Positions 32,094 through 45,889 of a DNA stretch of 64,000 nucleotides are shown in pieces. Below the pieces are notes generated by a model that did not search any database, was not told the DNA's origin, and saw only the letters and a list, made by a program, of their open reading frames with translations. This DNA comes from Candidatus Williamhamiltonella defendens (GTDB taxonomy: Bacteria > Pseudomonadota > Gammaproteobacteria > Enterobacterales > Enterobacteriaceae), in the NCBI RefSeq assembly GCF_900699045.1, contig NZ_CAADHL010000001.1, forward strand, positions 558,001 through 622,000, read 5' to 3'. Each line of letters starts with the position of its first letter. Position 1 is the stretch's first letter. Made by a program: the position numbers and the translations under genes.

Positions 32094-33983
32094 ATGTTTT
32101 ATCCAGATCAATTTGACGTTATTGTGATAGGTGGAGGCCATTCAGGAACTGAGGCCGCTATGGCCTCAGCTCGTATGGGTTGCAAAACTTTATTGCTAAC
32201 ACATAATATCGATACCTTAGGTCAATTATCTTGTAATCCAGCGATTGGAGGAATAGGAAAAGGACAACTTGTCAAAGAAATCGATGCACTTGGTGGACTG
32301 ATGGGAATAGCTGCCGATAAAGCTAGTATTCAATCTAGGATACTCAACGCCAGTAAAGGCCCTGCCGTAAAATCGACCCGAGTTCAACTCGATCGCACTG
32401 TTTATCGTACAGTTATTCGATCCACATTAGAAAAGCAGACCAATTTATCGATTTTTCAACAACCTGTTGATGGCTTGATCTTCAAAAACGATTTGGCTGT
32501 CGGTGCCGTAACTAAAATGGGGTTAAAATTTCATGCTAAATCAATCATATTAACAACAGGGACTTTTTTAGACGGAAAAATACACCTAGGTTTAGAAAAT
32601 TACAGCGCTGGCCGTGCTGGAGATGCCGCTTGCATCTCATTAGCCTCACAATTAAGAAAACTTCCTCTACGAATAGGTCGCTTAAAAACTGGCACCCCTC
32701 CGAGGATAGACGCCAGAAGTATTAACTTTAAAAACTTAAAAATTCAGCTAGGCGATACTCCATTACCCTTATTTTCTTTTCTTGGAAGACAACATCCCCC
32801 TCTCACACAGAAACCTTGTCATATTACCTATACCAATGAAAAAACGCATGAAATTATTCAAAAAAATTTAGAAAAAAGTCCTATGTATACGGGAATCATC
32901 GACGGCATAGGCCCAAGATATTGCCCCTCTATTGAAGATAAAATCATACGTTTTTCTGATCGGAGCGCTCATCAAATTTTTTTAGAGCCAGAAGGGCTGA
33001 GTAGTAACGAAATCTACCCTAACGGTATTTCAACCAGTCTCCCTTTCGATGTACAACTGAAAATAGTTCGTTCAATTCAAGGAATGAAAAATGCTTTTAT
33101 AGTTCGCCCTGGTTATGCAATTGAATATGATTACTTTGATCCACGTGATTTAAAACCCACTTTAGAAAGTAAACATATTCATGGCCTGTTTTTTGCGGGC
33201 CAAATTAATGGAACAACAGGCTATGAAGAGGCGGCAGCTCAAGGATTATTAGCAGGATTAAATGCAGCGTGCCTTGCTCGAGGGGAAGAGGGATGGTTTC
33301 CACTCCGTAATCAAGCTTATATCGGTGTGTTAGTTGATGATTTAACAACTCTAGGAACTCAAGAACCTTATCGTATGTTTACCTCACGTGCTGAGTATCG
33401 ATTATTTCTTCGAGAGGATAATGCAGATTTACGTCTGACAGAAATAGGTTATAAATTAGGACTCGTCGATGAAAACAGATGGTGTCGTTTCAATAAAAAA
33501 GTAGAATTGATAGAGCAGGAAAAACAAAGGCTGCGCGGCATATGGATAAAACCAAATTCAGATAATCAGATAGACCAAATTATTAAATCGCCATTATCTC
33601 GTGAAACAAATGGTGAAGATCTTTTGCGCAGGCCAGAGGTCAATTACTCTGTACTGACTTCTTTAAAACCGTTTCTCCCTTCACTAGAAAACAACGAAGC
33701 AGGTATGCAAGTTGAAATTCAAATAAAATACGAAGGCTATATTGCTCGTCAAAAAAAAGAAATTGCAAAGCAATTGCGCAACGAAAATACTTTGTTACCT
33801 TTAAGTTTTGATTATTCGCTCATTTCTGGCTTATCAAATGAAGTGGTCTCTAAACTAAACGATCACCAACCAATCTCATTAGGACAAGCATCACGTATTT
33901 CTGGCATCACGCCTGCCGCGATATCTATTCTTCTAGTTTGGTTAAAAAAACAAGGCTTATTACAGCGTAACGCTTTATTTTAA
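32094..33983 (+). CDS. mnmG: MnmG (GidA), tRNA U34 modification flavoprotein
   Basis: MnmG, with MnmE, makes the carboxymethylaminomethyl group on wobble uridine of several tRNAs. It has 629 residues, the E. coli length. The FAD motif [17 protein letters not shown] is followed by [31 protein letters not shown] and the catalytic-Cys region ([10 protein letters not shown]) follow, then [12 protein letters not shown] and [17 protein letters not shown]. It is transcribed away from oriC and followed closely by rsmG. Confidence 0.98.
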   Translation: MFYPDQFDVIVIGGGHSGTEAAMASARMGCKTLLLTHNIDTLGQLSCNPAIGGIGKGQLVKEIDALGGLMGIAADKASIQSRILNASKGPAVKSTRVQLDRTVYRTVIRSTLEKQTNLSIFQQPVDGLIFKNDLAVGAVTKMGLKFHAKSIILTTGTFLDGKIHLGLENYSAGRAGDAACISLASQLRKLPLRIGRLKTGTPPRIDARSINFKNLKIQLGDTPLPLFSFLGRQHPPLTQKPCHITYTNEKTHEIIQKNLEKSPMYTGIIDGIGPRYCPSIEDKIIRFSDRSAHQIFLEPEGLSSNEIYPNGISTSLPFDVQLKIVRSIQGMKNAFIVRPGYAIEYDYFDPRDLKPTLESKHIHGLFFAGQINGTTGYEEAAAQGLLAGLNAACLARGEEGWFPLRNQAYIGVLVDDLTTLGTQEPYRMFTSRAEYRLFLREDNADLRLTEIGYKLGLVDENRWCRFNKKVELIEQEKQRLRGIWIKPNSDNQIDQIIKSPLSRETNGEDLLRRPEVNYSVLTSLKPFLPSLENNEAGMQVEIQIKYEGYIARQKKEIAKQLRNENTLLPLSFDYSLISGLSNEVVSKLNDHQPISLGQASRISGITPAAISILLVWLKKQGLLQRNALF

Positions 33984-33998
33984 ATAAAAGGGGTTATT

Positions 33999-34634
33999 GT
34001 GTTGAACGAATTAGATGTTTTGCTTTCAATCGCAAAAATACACTTATCCGAAGAAAAAAAACAAAAAATAATAAGTTATATCGAACTTTTGTGTCAGTGG
34101 AATAAAACTTATAATTTCACTTCCATTCATGATCCAAAAGAGATGTTGATAAAGCATGTTTTAGACAGCATTATTGTTGCCCCGTATTTAACAGGTCGAA
34201 AATTTATTGATGTGGGTACAGGGCCAGGTCTACCTGGCCTCCTGCTTGCGATTGTTCTCCCTGATTCTCACTTCACCCTACTAGATAGTCTTCGAAAGCG
34301 TATTTGCTTTTTGCGCCAAGTCCAGCAATCTCTTAGATTAACTAATATTCAACCCATACAAAGCAGGGCAGAATCTTTTTTTCCACACAAACGTTTTGAT
34401 GGCGTCATCAGCAGAGCGTTTGCCTCACTAAAAAATATGCTATCTTGTTGTGAGCATTTGCTTGATAAAACAACAGGGTGTTTTTATGCTTTGAAAGGAG
34501 TAAAGCCTGACCATGAATTAGCTGATTTGCCCTCTCACATTGCTTTGAAATCTATTTTTAAGCTAAAAATCCCCAAATTAGAGGCAGAACGTCATTTAAT
34601 TGTTTTAAAAGTAAATGCATTGTTGGTTACATAA
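33999..34634 (+). CDS. rsmG: RsmG (GidB), 16S rRNA m7G527 methyltransferase
   Basis: RsmG methylates G527 of 16S rRNA using SAM. It has 211 residues (207 in E. coli). The SAM-binding motif is [17 protein letters not shown], preceded by [13 protein letters not shown], with [13 protein letters not shown] as a later class I methyltransferase strand. It starts at GTG with GGGG about six bases upstream. It lies 15 bases after mnmG, as usual, and leads into the atp operon. Confidence 0.95.
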   Translation: MLNELDVLLSIAKIHLSEEKKQKIISYIELLCQWNKTYNFTSIHDPKEMLIKHVLDSIIVAPYLTGRKFIDVGTGPGLPGLLLAIVLPDSHFTLLDSLRKRICFLRQVQQSLRLTNIQPIQSRAESFFPHKRFDGVISRAFASLKNMLSCCEHLLDKTTGCFYALKGVKPDHELADLPSHIALKSIFKLKIPKLEAERHLIVLKVNALLVT

Positions 34635-34635
34635 A

Positions 34636-34779
34636 ATGGTTTCTCCTTCTGAGAACAGAAAAATTGTGTCAGTATTGCTCTCAAATAAGAGAATGAAAGA
34701 AAATTTCTTGTTTATGCAATTGAAGACTTTTGTTATCCTCAGTTTCGTTTTGTTTTCTATCAATTTTGTATTGCATTAA
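34636..34779 (+). pseudogene. Possible atpI remnant
   Basis: A 47-codon frame right after rsmG, in the place of atpI, encodes one hydrophobic segment (FLFMQLKTFVILSFVLFS) after a polar N-terminus. Full AtpI is ~126 residues with four segments. The position suggests a truncated atpI, but similarity is too weak to be sure; it could be a chance frame. Confidence 0.3.
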
Positions 34780-35625
<846 letters not shown>

Positions 35626-35641
35626 TTTAATATCTTTGTAA

Positions 35642-35950
<309 letters not shown>

Positions 35951-36012
35951 AATGATTATATTTTCACTTTTTAATTACATGAAATCATCCACTTTTAAAG
36001 AGGTATTCTGTT

Positions 36013-36483
36013 GTGAATCTTAACGCAACAATCCTCGGACAGGCTATTGCGTTTGTCCTTTTTGTTCTTTTTTGTATGAAATATGTATGGCCTCCCATTA
36101 TTAATGCCATTGAAAAACGTCAGAAAGAAATAGCTGATGGTCTTGCGTTTGCAGAAAATGCCAAAAAAGATTTGGAGTTGGCGCATGTTAATTCAACCGA
36201 ACAAATCAATAAGGCTAAACTGCAGGCCCAAGTCATTATTGAACAAGCAAATAAACGCAAGTCTCACATTCTTGAAGAAGCGAAAGCCGAGGCGGAACAA
36301 CAGCGTTCTCAAATTTTGGCACAAACAGAGATAGAAATTGAGGCAAAACATCAGCGATCTTATGAAGAATTGCGTAAAAAAATTGCTGTGTTAGCAGTCA
36401 TGGGAGCTCAAAAAATTATCGAACAGTCTATAGATGAAAAAGTGAATAGTGACATCATCAATAAATTAGTCGCTGAACTATAA
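36013..36483 (+). CDS. atpF: ATP synthase subunit b
   Basis: Subunit b is the peripheral stalk that links Fo to F1. It has 156 residues, as in E. coli. One N-terminal membrane helix ([20 protein letters not shown]) is followed by a long charged coiled coil rich in Ala, Glu and Lys. The start is GTG, with AAAGAGG upstream. It is the third gene of the operon. Confidence 0.97.
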   Translation: MNLNATILGQAIAFVLFVLFCMKYVWPPIINAIEKRQKEIADGLAFAENAKKDLELAHVNSTEQINKAKLQAQVIIEQANKRKSHILEEAKAEAEQQRSQILAQTEIEIEAKHQRSYEELRKKIAVLAVMGAQKIIEQSIDEKVNSDIINKLVAEL

Positions 36484-36497
36484 GGAGAAAGCGACTT

Positions 36498-37028
36498 ATG
36501 TCTATGGCTACCATCGCTCGTCCCTACGCTAAAGCTATTTTTGACTTTGCTGTTGAACATCATTCAATTGAATATTGGCAGAATATGTTGACTTTTTCTG
36601 CACAAGTCTCGGCTCATAAGCAAGTTACTCAATGGCTTTCTGGCGTAATGCATTCCGAAAAGACAGCACAGATATTTATTAGTCTTTGTTCTGATCACAT
36701 CAATGAATTTTCTAAAAATTTCATTAAAATTATGGCTCAAAATAGTCGTTTATCGCTTCTGCCTGAAGTACTGAGGCAATTTATGGCATTGCAGGCAATG
36801 CTCAATTATGTGATTGAGATTGAAGTGTTTTCTGCCATCCCATTGAATGAAGATCAGAAAAAAAAAATTATTTTTGCCATGGAAAAACGTTTACAGCTTA
36901 AGGTGACATTAAATTGCAAAATAGATAAATCTATTTTGGCGGGCGTGATTATCCGTCATGGAGACAGGGTCATAGATGGCAGTGTCAGCAATCGTCTTAA
37001 AAGATTTAAAAATTTTTTATTGTCTTGA
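36498..37028 (+). CDS. atpH: ATP synthase subunit delta
   Basis: Subunit delta sits on top of F1 and binds the b stalk. It has 176 residues (177 in E. coli). The start IARPYAKAIFDFAVEH and the C-terminal SILAGVIIRHGDRVIDGSVSNRL are the family signatures. AAGGAG lies before the ATG. It is 14 bases after atpF. Confidence 0.97.
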   Translation: MSMATIARPYAKAIFDFAVEHHSIEYWQNMLTFSAQVSAHKQVTQWLSGVMHSEKTAQIFISLCSDHINEFSKNFIKIMAQNSRLSLLPEVLRQFMALQAMLNYVIEIEVFSAIPLNEDQKKKIIFAMEKRLQLKVTLNCKIDKSILAGVIIRHGDRVIDGSVSNRLKRFKNFLLS

Positions 37029-37095
37029 ATACAATAAATATTTTAATGTCATTTAGAGCATATTTTAAAACAGATTCTTAAGGAAACTGGAGCAC

Positions 37096-38637
37096 ATGCA
37101 ACTGAATTCCACCGAAATAAGCAAACTGATAAAAGAACGTATTACCCAGTTTAACATCGTGAGTGAGGCTCACAGTGAAGGCACTGTTATTTCAGTCAGT
37201 GATGGCGTGATTCGTATTCATGGTTTAACTGACGTGATGCAGGGAGAAATGATCGTCTTACCTGGTGATCGCTATGCAATAGCGCTTAACCTTGAGAGAG
37301 ATTCTGTCGGAGCTGTTGTGATGGGATCTTATACCGATTTAATAGAAGGTATGAAAGTACAATGTACAGGTCGTATATTAAGTGTACCGGTGGGTCATGG
37401 TTTATTAGGCCGAATTGTCAATACATTAGGAAACCCGATTGATGGCAAAGGAACCCTAAACAATCAGAGTTTTTCTCCCGTTGAAACCATTGCGCCTAGT
37501 GTCATTGAAAGAGAATCTGTCGATCAACCTCTTCAAACGGGTTATAAATCCGTTGATTCAATGATCCCTATCGGGCGTGGTCAACGCGAACTAATTATCG
37601 GCGATAGACAAACAGGAAAAACCGCTTTAGCGATTGATACCATCATTAACCAACGCGATTCAGAAATAAAATGTGTTTACGTCGCGATAGGCCAAAAAGC
37701 CTCTACTATTGTAAATGTGGTTCGTAAACTTGAAGAGCATGGCGCCTTATCAAACACAATTGTGGTTGTCGCTACTGCTTCTGAATCCGCCGCTTTGCAA
37801 TATTTAGCGCCTTATTCTGGCTGTGCCATAGGAGAATATTTCAGAGATAGAGGCGAAGATGCCTTAATTGTTTATGATGATCTTTCTAAACAAGCCGTGG
37901 CTTATCGACAAATATCTTTACTATTACGTCGTCCACCAGGTCGAGAAGCGTATCCTGGCGATGTGTTCTATTTACATTCTCGTTTACTTGAAAGGGCAGC
38001 ACGGGTTAATGTCGAGTACGTTGAAACTTTTACGCAAAATAAAGTAAAAGGCAAAACTGGCTCTTTAACTGCTTTACCTATTATAGAAACGCAAGCGGGG
38101 GATGTTTCTGCCTTTGTTCCTACTAACGTTATTTCGATTACAGATGGCCAAATTTTTCTTGAATCTGGCTTATTTAATGCAGGTATTCGTCCTGCAGTCA
38201 ACCCTGGTATTTCTGTTTCTCGTGTCGGCGGGGCGGCTCAAACCAAAGTTATGAAAAAGCTCTCAGGGGGTATTCGCACTGCTTTGGCTCAATATCGTGA
38301 GTTAGCGGCTTTTTCTCAATTTTCATCTGATTTAGATGATTCAACCCGTAAACAACTCAATCATGGTCAAAAAGTCACCGAATTACTCAAACAAAAACAA
38401 TATGCACCTCTATCTGTTGGGCAACAATCGTTACTCCTATTTGCTGCAGAAAAAGGATATCTAGAAGACGTTAATCTCACATCGTTAGCAGGTTTTGAAA
38501 CAGCATTATTGTCTTTTGCAGAGCGCGAAAATGCTGATATTTTAAACCAACTCAATCAAAACGGCGATTACAATAATGAGATTGAAAAGAAGATAATAGA
38601 TCTTATTGACTACTTTAAATCGAGCCAGGCTTGGTAG
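37096..38637 (+). CDS. atpA: ATP synthase subunit alpha
   Basis: This is the non-catalytic nucleotide-binding subunit of F1. It has 513 residues, as in E. coli. Walker A is [13 protein letters not shown]; the Arg finger region is [22 protein letters not shown]-terminal beta barrel, nucleotide-binding and C-terminal helical domains are all complete. GGAG precedes the ATG. Confidence 0.98.
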   Translation: MQLNSTEISKLIKERITQFNIVSEAHSEGTVISVSDGVIRIHGLTDVMQGEMIVLPGDRYAIALNLERDSVGAVVMGSYTDLIEGMKVQCTGRILSVPVGHGLLGRIVNTLGNPIDGKGTLNNQSFSPVETIAPSVIERESVDQPLQTGYKSVDSMIPIGRGQRELIIGDRQTGKTALAIDTIINQRDSEIKCVYVAIGQKASTIVNVVRKLEEHGALSNTIVVVATASESAALQYLAPYSGCAIGEYFRDRGEDALIVYDDLSKQAVAYRQISLLLRRPPGREAYPGDVFYLHSRLLERAARVNVEYVETFTQNKVKGKTGSLTALPIIETQAGDVSAFVPTNVISITDGQIFLESGLFNAGIRPAVNPGISVSRVGGAAQTKVMKKLSGGIRTALAQYRELAAFSQFSSDLDDSTRKQLNHGQKVTELLKQKQYAPLSVGQQSLLLFAAEKGYLEDVNLTSLAGFETALLSFAERENADILNQLNQNGDYNNEIEKKIIDLIDYFKSSQAW

Positions 38638-38677
38638 AATGAGCTTTAAAAACAAGCTGTGATTGAGGCAAATAAAA

Positions 38678-39547
38678 ATGATTAGTGCAAAAGAGATACG
38701 CTCTAAAATAGAAAGTGTTAAAAGCACGCAGAAAATTACCAAAGCAATGGAAATGGTCGCTGCCTCTAAAATGCGTAAATCGCAGGAAAGTATGTCTGCG
38801 ACTCGTCCGTATGCAGAAATGATACGGAAGGTAATAGGCCATCTTGCTCTCGGTAACTTGGAATATAAACATCCTTACTTGCAAGAACGCAAAGTGAAAC
38901 GAGTCGGTTATCTGATCGTTTCTACAGACAGAGGGCTTTGTGGGGGTCTGAACGTGAATCTTTTTAAAAAGATATTGACTGATATGCATGATCAGTTTGA
39001 AAAAAATGTGGCATTTGAATTATCTTTGATCGGATCAAAAGGCGTCTCTTTTTTCAACTCGATAGGGGCTAAAATAGTGGCTCAAGTGACCAACATCGCT
39101 GATAAGCCTTCATTACCAGATATCATTGGCCCTGTACAAGCGATGTTAAAGGCCTACGACAAAGGTCGTTTAGATAAATTATACATCGCGAACAATAAAT
39201 TTATTAATACCATGTCTCAACAACCCCAAATCATGCAACTTTTGCCGCTTCTTCCTATGGATGAAGGCCACATAGGTGTCACAAAAAAATCTTGGGATTA
39301 CCTGTATGAGCCTGAGCCTAAAGTCTTACTCGATACACTTTTACAGCGATACATAGAATCTCAGGTGTATCAGGGTGTGATTGAAAATATTGCCAGTGAA
39401 CAAGCTGCAAGAATGGTCTCCATGAAAGCGGCTACTGATAATGGGGGCAACCTCATCGATGAATGGCAGTTGATTTACAACAAGGCTCGTCAAGCGAGCA
39501 TTACTCAAGAATTGACAGAGATTATAGGGGGCGCTTCAGCGCTTTAG
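38678..39547 (+). CDS. atpG: ATP synthase subunit gamma
   Basis: Gamma is the central rotor shaft. The ATG at 38678 ([20 protein letters not shown]) matches the family start and gives 289 residues (287 in E. coli); GAGG precedes it at ~38665. The N-terminal helix [15 protein letters not shown] and the C-terminal helix [15 protein letters not shown], which form the coiled coil, are intact. Confidence 0.97.
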   Translation: MISAKEIRSKIESVKSTQKITKAMEMVAASKMRKSQESMSATRPYAEMIRKVIGHLALGNLEYKHPYLQERKVKRVGYLIVSTDRGLCGGLNVNLFKKILTDMHDQFEKNVAFELSLIGSKGVSFFNSIGAKIVAQVTNIADKPSLPDIIGPVQAMLKAYDKGRLDKLYIANNKFINTMSQQPQIMQLLPLLPMDEGHIGVTKKSWDYLYEPEPKVLLDTLLQRYIESQVYQGVIENIASEQAARMVSMKAATDNGGNLIDEWQLIYNKARQASITQELTEIIGGASAL

Positions 39548-39552
39548 AATAG

Positions 39553-40962
<1,410 letters not shown>

Positions 40963-40983
40963 CGCACCAGATTGGAGATAAAT

Positions 40984-41406
40984 ATGATGACACCCACTTA
41001 CCTTTTAAATGTTGTCAGCGTCGAAAAAAACATGTTTTCTGGTGTTGTGCAAAAAATCCGTGTCACAGGAAGCGAGGGCGAATTAGGTATTTTCTCTGGA
41101 CACACTCCTTTATTGACTGCCTTGAAGCCAGGGATGGTGTGTATAATAAATGAGCATGGCGAAGAAGAATTCACTTATTTATCAGGAGGGATCCTTGAAG
41201 TTCAGCCAAAGCTAGTCACTATCTTGGCGGACACGGCCATTCGAGGGGAAGATTTAGATGAAGAGAGGGTGTTAAAATCAAAATACGATGCAGAGGCGAA
41301 TCTCAACAAACCGCACACTGATATTGATCACACTAAAGCTTCAATTGAATTATCTAAAGCACTTGCAAAGTTGCAAATTATAGAACTGATAAAGTTAAAA
41401 AAATAA
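40984..41406 (+). CDS. atpC: ATP synthase subunit epsilon
   Basis: Epsilon is the small rotor subunit that can inhibit ATP hydrolysis. Starting at ATG 40984 gives 140 residues (139 in E. coli); GGAG lies upstream, and the frame is open from a TTG at 40972. The beta-sandwich ([23 protein letters not shown]) and the C-terminal helix pair are present. It is the last gene of the operon; glmU, which follows in E. coli, is missing. Confidence 0.96.
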   Translation: MMTPTYLLNVVSVEKNMFSGVVQKIRVTGSEGELGIFSGHTPLLTALKPGMVCIINEHGEEEFTYLSGGILEVQPKLVTILADTAIRGEDLDEERVLKSKYDAEANLNKPHTDIDHTKASIELSKALAKLQIIELIKLKK

Positions 41407-41724
41407 TTATTTTTTAACTTTAAAGTTAATATATGTCACTGTTAATAAAGTCTATTGATTTATGCAGTTTGTTGCGGTCTGGAGACAGGGCTCTGGGAGT
41501 TTAGAAAAATACGGTAGGGGGATTGCATTTATATACGTTCTTTAAAAAAGAGGTAGTGCTACTTACTGCATTTTTATTTACATTTCTAAGAGTTTTATAG
41601 GGCGACAGCTATGTCTTCTTTCGACTCTGTTCTTGTTATCTGTTTTATATTTGCGTAAAATACCCGGATTATTATTAATCTATAGGGCTTTTTATTTTTT
41701 TCGCTCAGAAATCAGGGCTTTAAT
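41407..41724. other. atpC-rplU spacer
   Basis: This 318-base gap holds no gene. A weak inverted repeat (TAACTTTAAAGTTA) just after atpC may be part of a terminator, and the rplU promoter lies at its right end. In E. coli glmU follows atpC, and ispB lies divergent from rplU; neither is present here. Confidence 0.6.
41633..41661 (+). promoter_or_regulatory. Probable rplU-rpmA promoter
   Basis: TTGTTA (41633-41638) and TAAAAT (41656-41661) are separated by 17 bases, close to the sigma-70 consensus. They lie ~64 bases before the rplU ATG. Confidence 0.55.
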
Positions 41725-42036
41725 ATGTACGCAGTTTTTCAAAGTGGTGGTAAACAACATCGTGTAACTGAAGGAGAGACTGTTCGTTTGGAGAAGCTGA
41801 GCAATGTAACCGGTGAAAAAATTAATTTTAATCAAGTCTTGATGATCTCAGATGGTGAAACGATCAAAGTCGGTGCGCCTTTAATTAATGGAGGCCTAGT
41901 TCAAGCGGAAGTGATTGCACACGGTCGTGCTGATAAAATTAAAATCATTAAATTTCGTCGTCGTAAGCATTATCGCAAGCAGCAGGGACATCGCCAATGG
42001 TTTACGGATGTAAAAATTATTGGAATAATAAGTTAA
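41725..42036 (+). CDS. rplU: Ribosomal protein L21 (bL21)
   Basis: This is a large-subunit protein that binds 23S rRNA. It has 103 residues, as in E. coli. The start [20 protein letters not shown] and the basic [14 protein letters not shown] tail are family signatures. It forms an operon with rpmA, 20 bases downstream. Confidence 0.98.
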   Translation: MYAVFQSGGKQHRVTEGETVRLEKLSNVTGEKINFNQVLMISDGETIKVGAPLINGGLVQAEVIAHGRADKIKIIKFRRRKHYRKQQGHRQWFTDVKIIGIIS

Positions 42037-42056
42037 TTCTTCAAGAGGAGTGATGT

Positions 42057-42314
42057 ATGGCACATAAAAAAGCGGGTGGATCAACTCGTAACGGTCGCGA
42101 CTCCGAAGGCAAACGTCTGGGCATAAAGCGTTTTGGAGGAGAAAAAGTTCTGGCAGGTACTATTATTGTTCGTCAGCGCGGCACTAAATTTCACCCCGGG
42201 ATTAATGTAGGTTGCGGAAAAGATCATACATTGTTTGCTTTATCTCATGGCAAAGTAAAATTTGAAGTTAAAGGTACTAAGAACCGCAGTTTTATCAGTA
42301 TTGAAAGGGAATAA
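42057..42314 (+). CDS. rpmA: Ribosomal protein L27 (bL27)
   Basis: L27 reaches the peptidyl-transferase centre. It has 85 residues, as in E. coli. The N-terminus is [16 protein letters not shown], followed by GVKRFGGE-type sequence and [19 protein letters not shown] precedes the ATG. A strong terminator follows at 42350; yhbE and obgE, downstream in E. coli, are not here. Confidence 0.98.
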   Translation: MAHKKAGGSTRNGRDSEGKRLGIKRFGGEKVLAGTIIVRQRGTKFHPGINVGCGKDHTLFALSHGKVKFEVKGTKNRSFISIERE

Positions 42315-42349
42315 AATTTTGAACCCTGCTTCAATAATGCTATAAAAAA

Positions 42350-42374
42350 GCCTCAAAAATTTTGAGGCTTTTTT
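42350..42374 (+). terminator. Intrinsic terminator after rpmA
   Basis: The arms GCCTCAAAA and TTTTGAGGC pair perfectly around a one-base centre and are flanked by A and T runs (six T after the stem). This is the clearest intrinsic terminator in the window. Confidence 0.9.
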
Positions 42375-42423
42375 ATTAATGTGTTATCCAATCATATTTG
42401 TTTTTTCAAAAAGGTAGATCAAT

Positions 42424-43986
42424 GTGATCCCAGACGTATCACAAGCGCTTTCTTGGTTGGAAGCACATCCAAAGATATTAAAAGGCATCCGTCGAGGTAT
42501 TGAAAGAGAAACACTAAGAGTGACACCTAATGCTCACTTAGCAATGACAATTCACCCTAAAGTGTTAGGGTCTCCTCTTACTCATCCATGGATTACCACT
42601 GATTTTTCTGAATCCCTATTGGAATTTATTACTCCTGCTGATCAGAATATTCAAACATCGTTAATGTTTTTGCGTGATCTTCATCGTTATACCGCGCGTC
42701 AGTTAAAGAATGAACTTTTCTGGCCTTTAAGCATGCCATGTTTTATTAAAACTGCAGAAGATATTCCGTTAGCTCAATATGGTTCTTCTAACCTAGGGCG
42801 GTTTAAAACGCTTTATCGCGAAGGCTTAAAAAATCGCTATGGGGCATTAATGCAAATCATTTGTGGTGTTCACTATAATTTTTCTTTGCCATTGGCATTT
42901 TGGCAAACCAAAGAAGGCATAGAAGACGAAAAAAAAGGGAAAAATGTCATTTCCGACGGCTATCTTCGCTTAGTGCGTAACTATTACCGTTTTGGCTGGG
43001 TGATTCCTTATTTATTTGGTGGATCCCCTACAGTGTGCTCTTCATTTTTAAGAGAAAAAAAATCTTCTTTAGCGTTTAAAACATTTGGAAAAAATACGTT
43101 ATATCTGCCGTATGCCACCTCTTTACGTTTAAGTGGTTTAGGTTATACCAGTATCGCTCAAAGTAATTTAAAAATGAATTTTAATGATCTGCATATGTAT
43201 GTGAATGATTTAAAAAGAGCCACTCGAATTCCTTCTAAAGAATATGCAAGAATCGGTTTAAAAAATAAAAATCGTTATTTGCAGTTAAATACTAATTTAT
43301 TGCAAATAGAAAATGAATTATATGCTCCTATTCGACCTAAGAGGAGTACTAAGATAGGTGAGCTTCCTTCAGATGCCTTACTGAAAGGAGGGATCGAATA
43401 TCTTGAAATCCGTTCTTTAGACATCAACCCATTTTCACCTATAGGGATAAATGAAACGCAAATTCGTTTTTTAGATCTTTTTTTAATTTGGTGTATATTG
43501 GCTCCCTCGAATAAGATGAGCGACGACGAATTACTTTATACTCAGAACAATTGGAAAAGAGTGATATTGGAAGGGCGTAAACCAGATCAAGTGCTGAATA
43601 TCGGCACCAAAAGAAACGCTCAGTCTATCAAAAGAATAGGAAAAACTTTATTTCAAGGTTTCACACGAATAGCAGAAATCATTGATGAAAAAGATAAGAG
43701 ATATCAAAAAGCGTGCGATGAATTGCTGATGTATTTTGAAGATCCTAATTTAACTTTTTCTTCGCGTTTTCTTAAAGAAATACAAGAAAACCAAGGAGAG
43801 AGTATTGGGCTTGAGCGTGCCAAAGAATATTTTGAACAGCTTCAAAAAGAGCCCCTTGAGCTACTAACAGAAGCTCAATTATGTGATGAATTTAGTTCAT
43901 CATGGCAACGCCAAGCCGAACTCGAGCGGGTGGATACTATGAGTTTTGAGGAATATCTGCGACTTCACTCTTGTCGTTATTGTTAA
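42424..43986 (+). CDS. gshA: Glutamate-cysteine ligase
   Basis: GshA makes gamma-glutamylcysteine, the first step of glutathione synthesis. It has 520 residues (518 in E. coli), starting at GTG 42424 with AAGGT upstream. [47 protein letters not shown] and [18 protein letters not shown] are near-identical to the E. coli enzyme. It stands alone after the rpmA terminator. Confidence 0.97.
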   Translation: MIPDVSQALSWLEAHPKILKGIRRGIERETLRVTPNAHLAMTIHPKVLGSPLTHPWITTDFSESLLEFITPADQNIQTSLMFLRDLHRYTARQLKNELFWPLSMPCFIKTAEDIPLAQYGSSNLGRFKTLYREGLKNRYGALMQIICGVHYNFSLPLAFWQTKEGIEDEKKGKNVISDGYLRLVRNYYRFGWVIPYLFGGSPTVCSSFLREKKSSLAFKTFGKNTLYLPYATSLRLSGLGYTSIAQSNLKMNFNDLHMYVNDLKRATRIPSKEYARIGLKNKNRYLQLNTNLLQIENELYAPIRPKRSTKIGELPSDALLKGGIEYLEIRSLDINPFSPIGINETQIRFLDLFLIWCILAPSNKMSDDELLYTQNNWKRVILEGRKPDQVLNIGTKRNAQSIKRIGKTLFQGFTRIAEIIDEKDKRYQKACDELLMYFEDPNLTFSSRFLKEIQENQGESIGLERAKEYFEQLQKEPLELLTEAQLCDEFSSSWQRQAELERVDTMSFEEYLRLHSCRYC

Positions 43987-44136
43987 TTCAGGAAGATGGC
44001 CCATATTCCTCAGGTAGGCAACTTATTTTTCACACGCATTGCTAACTGTCTTCTTTGGTATTTCTGAGTGTCTTCTTTGGGTTCTTTATGATACAGCTAG
44101 CCCGAAGATCAAGATATTCCATTCTTTTTCGATTTT

Positions 44137-44534
44137 TTATCTTTTACTGTCAGCTTCATTTAGATAAAAAGTAACATTAATAGATTCTATCTCTTCTTTG
44201 AATCTGGCCATCTGATTTGTTACATTTTCAAGATTAGCACTTAATATTTTAGGATATATCATATCTTTTTTCTAATATTTTTACCTCAAGTTTCCTATCT
44301 GCTATCATAAGATCATAAGTTATTTTAGGTCTTCCTGATGGCACTGGCTCTGTATGTTTTTGTTCCATAACTTTATTTTCTTTTTTTAGACAAGGAAAAA
44401 ACCACTTTCCGATTTCTGTAAAGAAATTTTTACAGTCATAAGACATTTCATTATTGAGTTTAGTTTTTTTCTGATGAAGTTACCTGAATCGTAATCACTT
44501 GATCAGCAATACTAGTATTGATTCGGTTTGTCAT
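44137..44534 (-). pseudogene. Small unknown gene broken by two poly-A frameshifts
   Basis: A good ribosome site (AGGAG) precedes an ATG ending at 44534. The frame (MTNRINTSIADQVITIQV) stops after 24 codons. Removing one A from the A7 run near 44467 continues it as TKLNNEMSYDCKNFFTEIG, and removing one A from the A6 run near 44270 continues it as DMIYPKILSANLENV to ESINVTFYLNEADSKR and TAA at 44137-44139. The repaired product is 131 residues. I do not recognise it. The polar N-terminus resembles secreted effectors, but no function can be given. Confidence 0.6.
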
Positions 44535-44582
44535 AATATCTCCTGTTTAGAGCGTAAAAAAATTTTCGATAGGTTTTTATTT

Positions 44583-45842
44583 TTAAGATAAGGCTTTGAT
44601 TCTGACTTGTCTGATTCTGTTTTTCTGTACCTCTATCACGGCAATTTGGTAAGAACCAATACATAACTCAGTATTCACAGGCGGAATTTCACCTAACTCT
44701 TCTAACAACAGGCCGTTTATTGTGCGCGATCCCATTGGTAATGACCAATTAAATGCTTTGTTTACATCACGGACACTAGCACTGCCATCAATTAATACAG
44801 AACCATCACTTTGAAGATTCACCTCTTCCGTTAAATTGGGAGACATCGAGGTCGTAAAATCTCCCACAATTTCTTCAAGAATATCTTCTACTGTGACTAG
44901 CCCTTGAATATCACCATATTCATCAACAATAATACCCACTTTTTCTTTATTACGTTGAAATTTAATCAGTTGTATATTTAAAGGGGTTCCTTCAGGAATA
45001 AAGTAAATTTCGTCGGCCGCACGTAATAAATTTTCTTTATTAAATTCTTTTTTTTCTGTCATAAGGCGGTAAGCTTCCCTGACTCTCAGCATACCAATTG
45101 CATCATCTAAAGATTGACGATAAAGCAGAATGCGGCCATGTGGTGAATGCGTGAGCTGACGCATAATAGATTTCCAATCACTATTCACATCAATACCTAC
45201 TATTTCATTTCTAGGAACCATAATGTCGTTGACGGACACTTTTTCTAAATCAAGCACTGAAATCAACATGTTTTGATGACGTTGTGAAATCTGTGAATGG
45301 GATTCATTAACAATACTACGCAGTTCTTCTTTACTGAGCTGATCAATATGATGAATAGATTCCTTAATTCCAAATAATCGCATGAGTAAATACGTGGTGC
45401 CGCTTAAAAAGCATAGCATCGGCATCATGATTTTTTGCAATGGAATTAGCAGGAAGCTGCTTAAAAAGGCCGTTTTTTCGGGATATAAAGCCGCAATCGT
45501 TTTTGGCATCACCTCAGAAAAAACTAATATCAAAAAGGTTAACAACCCAGTGGCTATGGCAACGCCAACGTCACCATACAAACGCATCCCAAGAATTGTC
45601 GCCAAAGAGGAGGCAAGAATGTTTACCAGATTATTGCCGACCAGTACTAGGCTGATCAGGCGAGCAGGTCGTTGCAATAATTTTTCTACTCGACGTGCCC
45701 CGCGATTTCCTTGCTTAGCAAGATGGCGTAAACGATAGCGATTCAGAGTCATCATACCTGTTTCAGAGGCAGAAAAATAAGCAGAAATGATGATCATAAC
45801 GATTAAAATAAAAATAATAGTACCAGTTGACACTTGCTCCAA
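44583..45842 (-). CDS. corB: CorB/YfjD, CNNM-type membrane protein with CBS domains
   Basis: This is a 419-residue HlyC/CorC (CNNM) family protein, linked in enterobacteria to magnesium/cobalt export or resistance. The N-terminal DUF21 membrane domain (AYFSASETGMMTLNRYRLRHL; four hydrophobic segments) is followed by a CBS pair (VNDIMVPRNEIVGID; VGIIVDEYGDIQGLVTVEDILEEIVGDF) and a C-terminal CorC_HlyC domain. In E. coli it is next to ypjD and ffh; that order survives, with ypjD decayed. Confidence 0.93.
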   Translation of the reverse strand: MEQVSTGTIIFILIVMIIISAYFSASETGMMTLNRYRLRHLAKQGNRGARRVEKLLQRPARLISLVLVGNNLVNILASSLATILGMRLYGDVGVAIATGLLTFLILVFSEVMPKTIAALYPEKTAFLSSFLLIPLQKIMMPMLCFLSGTTYLLMRLFGIKESIHHIDQLSKEELRSIVNESHSQISQRHQNMLISVLDLEKVSVNDIMVPRNEIVGIDVNSDWKSIMRQLTHSPHGRILLYRQSLDDAIGMLRVREAYRLMTEKKEFNKENLLRAADEIYFIPEGTPLNIQLIKFQRNKEKVGIIVDEYGDIQGLVTVEDILEEIVGDFTTSMSPNLTEEVNLQSDGSVLIDGSASVRDVNKAFNWSLPMGSRTINGLLLEELGEIPPVNTELCIGSYQIAVIEVQKNRIRQVRIKALS

Positions 45843-45889
45843 CAGAGGTTCCTTCTGTATATAGGTTAATAGTAGAAATCAATGTTTTT

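Noticed and set aside
45382-45738. 118-codon plus-strand frame opposite corB
   Set aside because: Lies fully inside the conserved membrane domain of corB on the other strand; a shadow.
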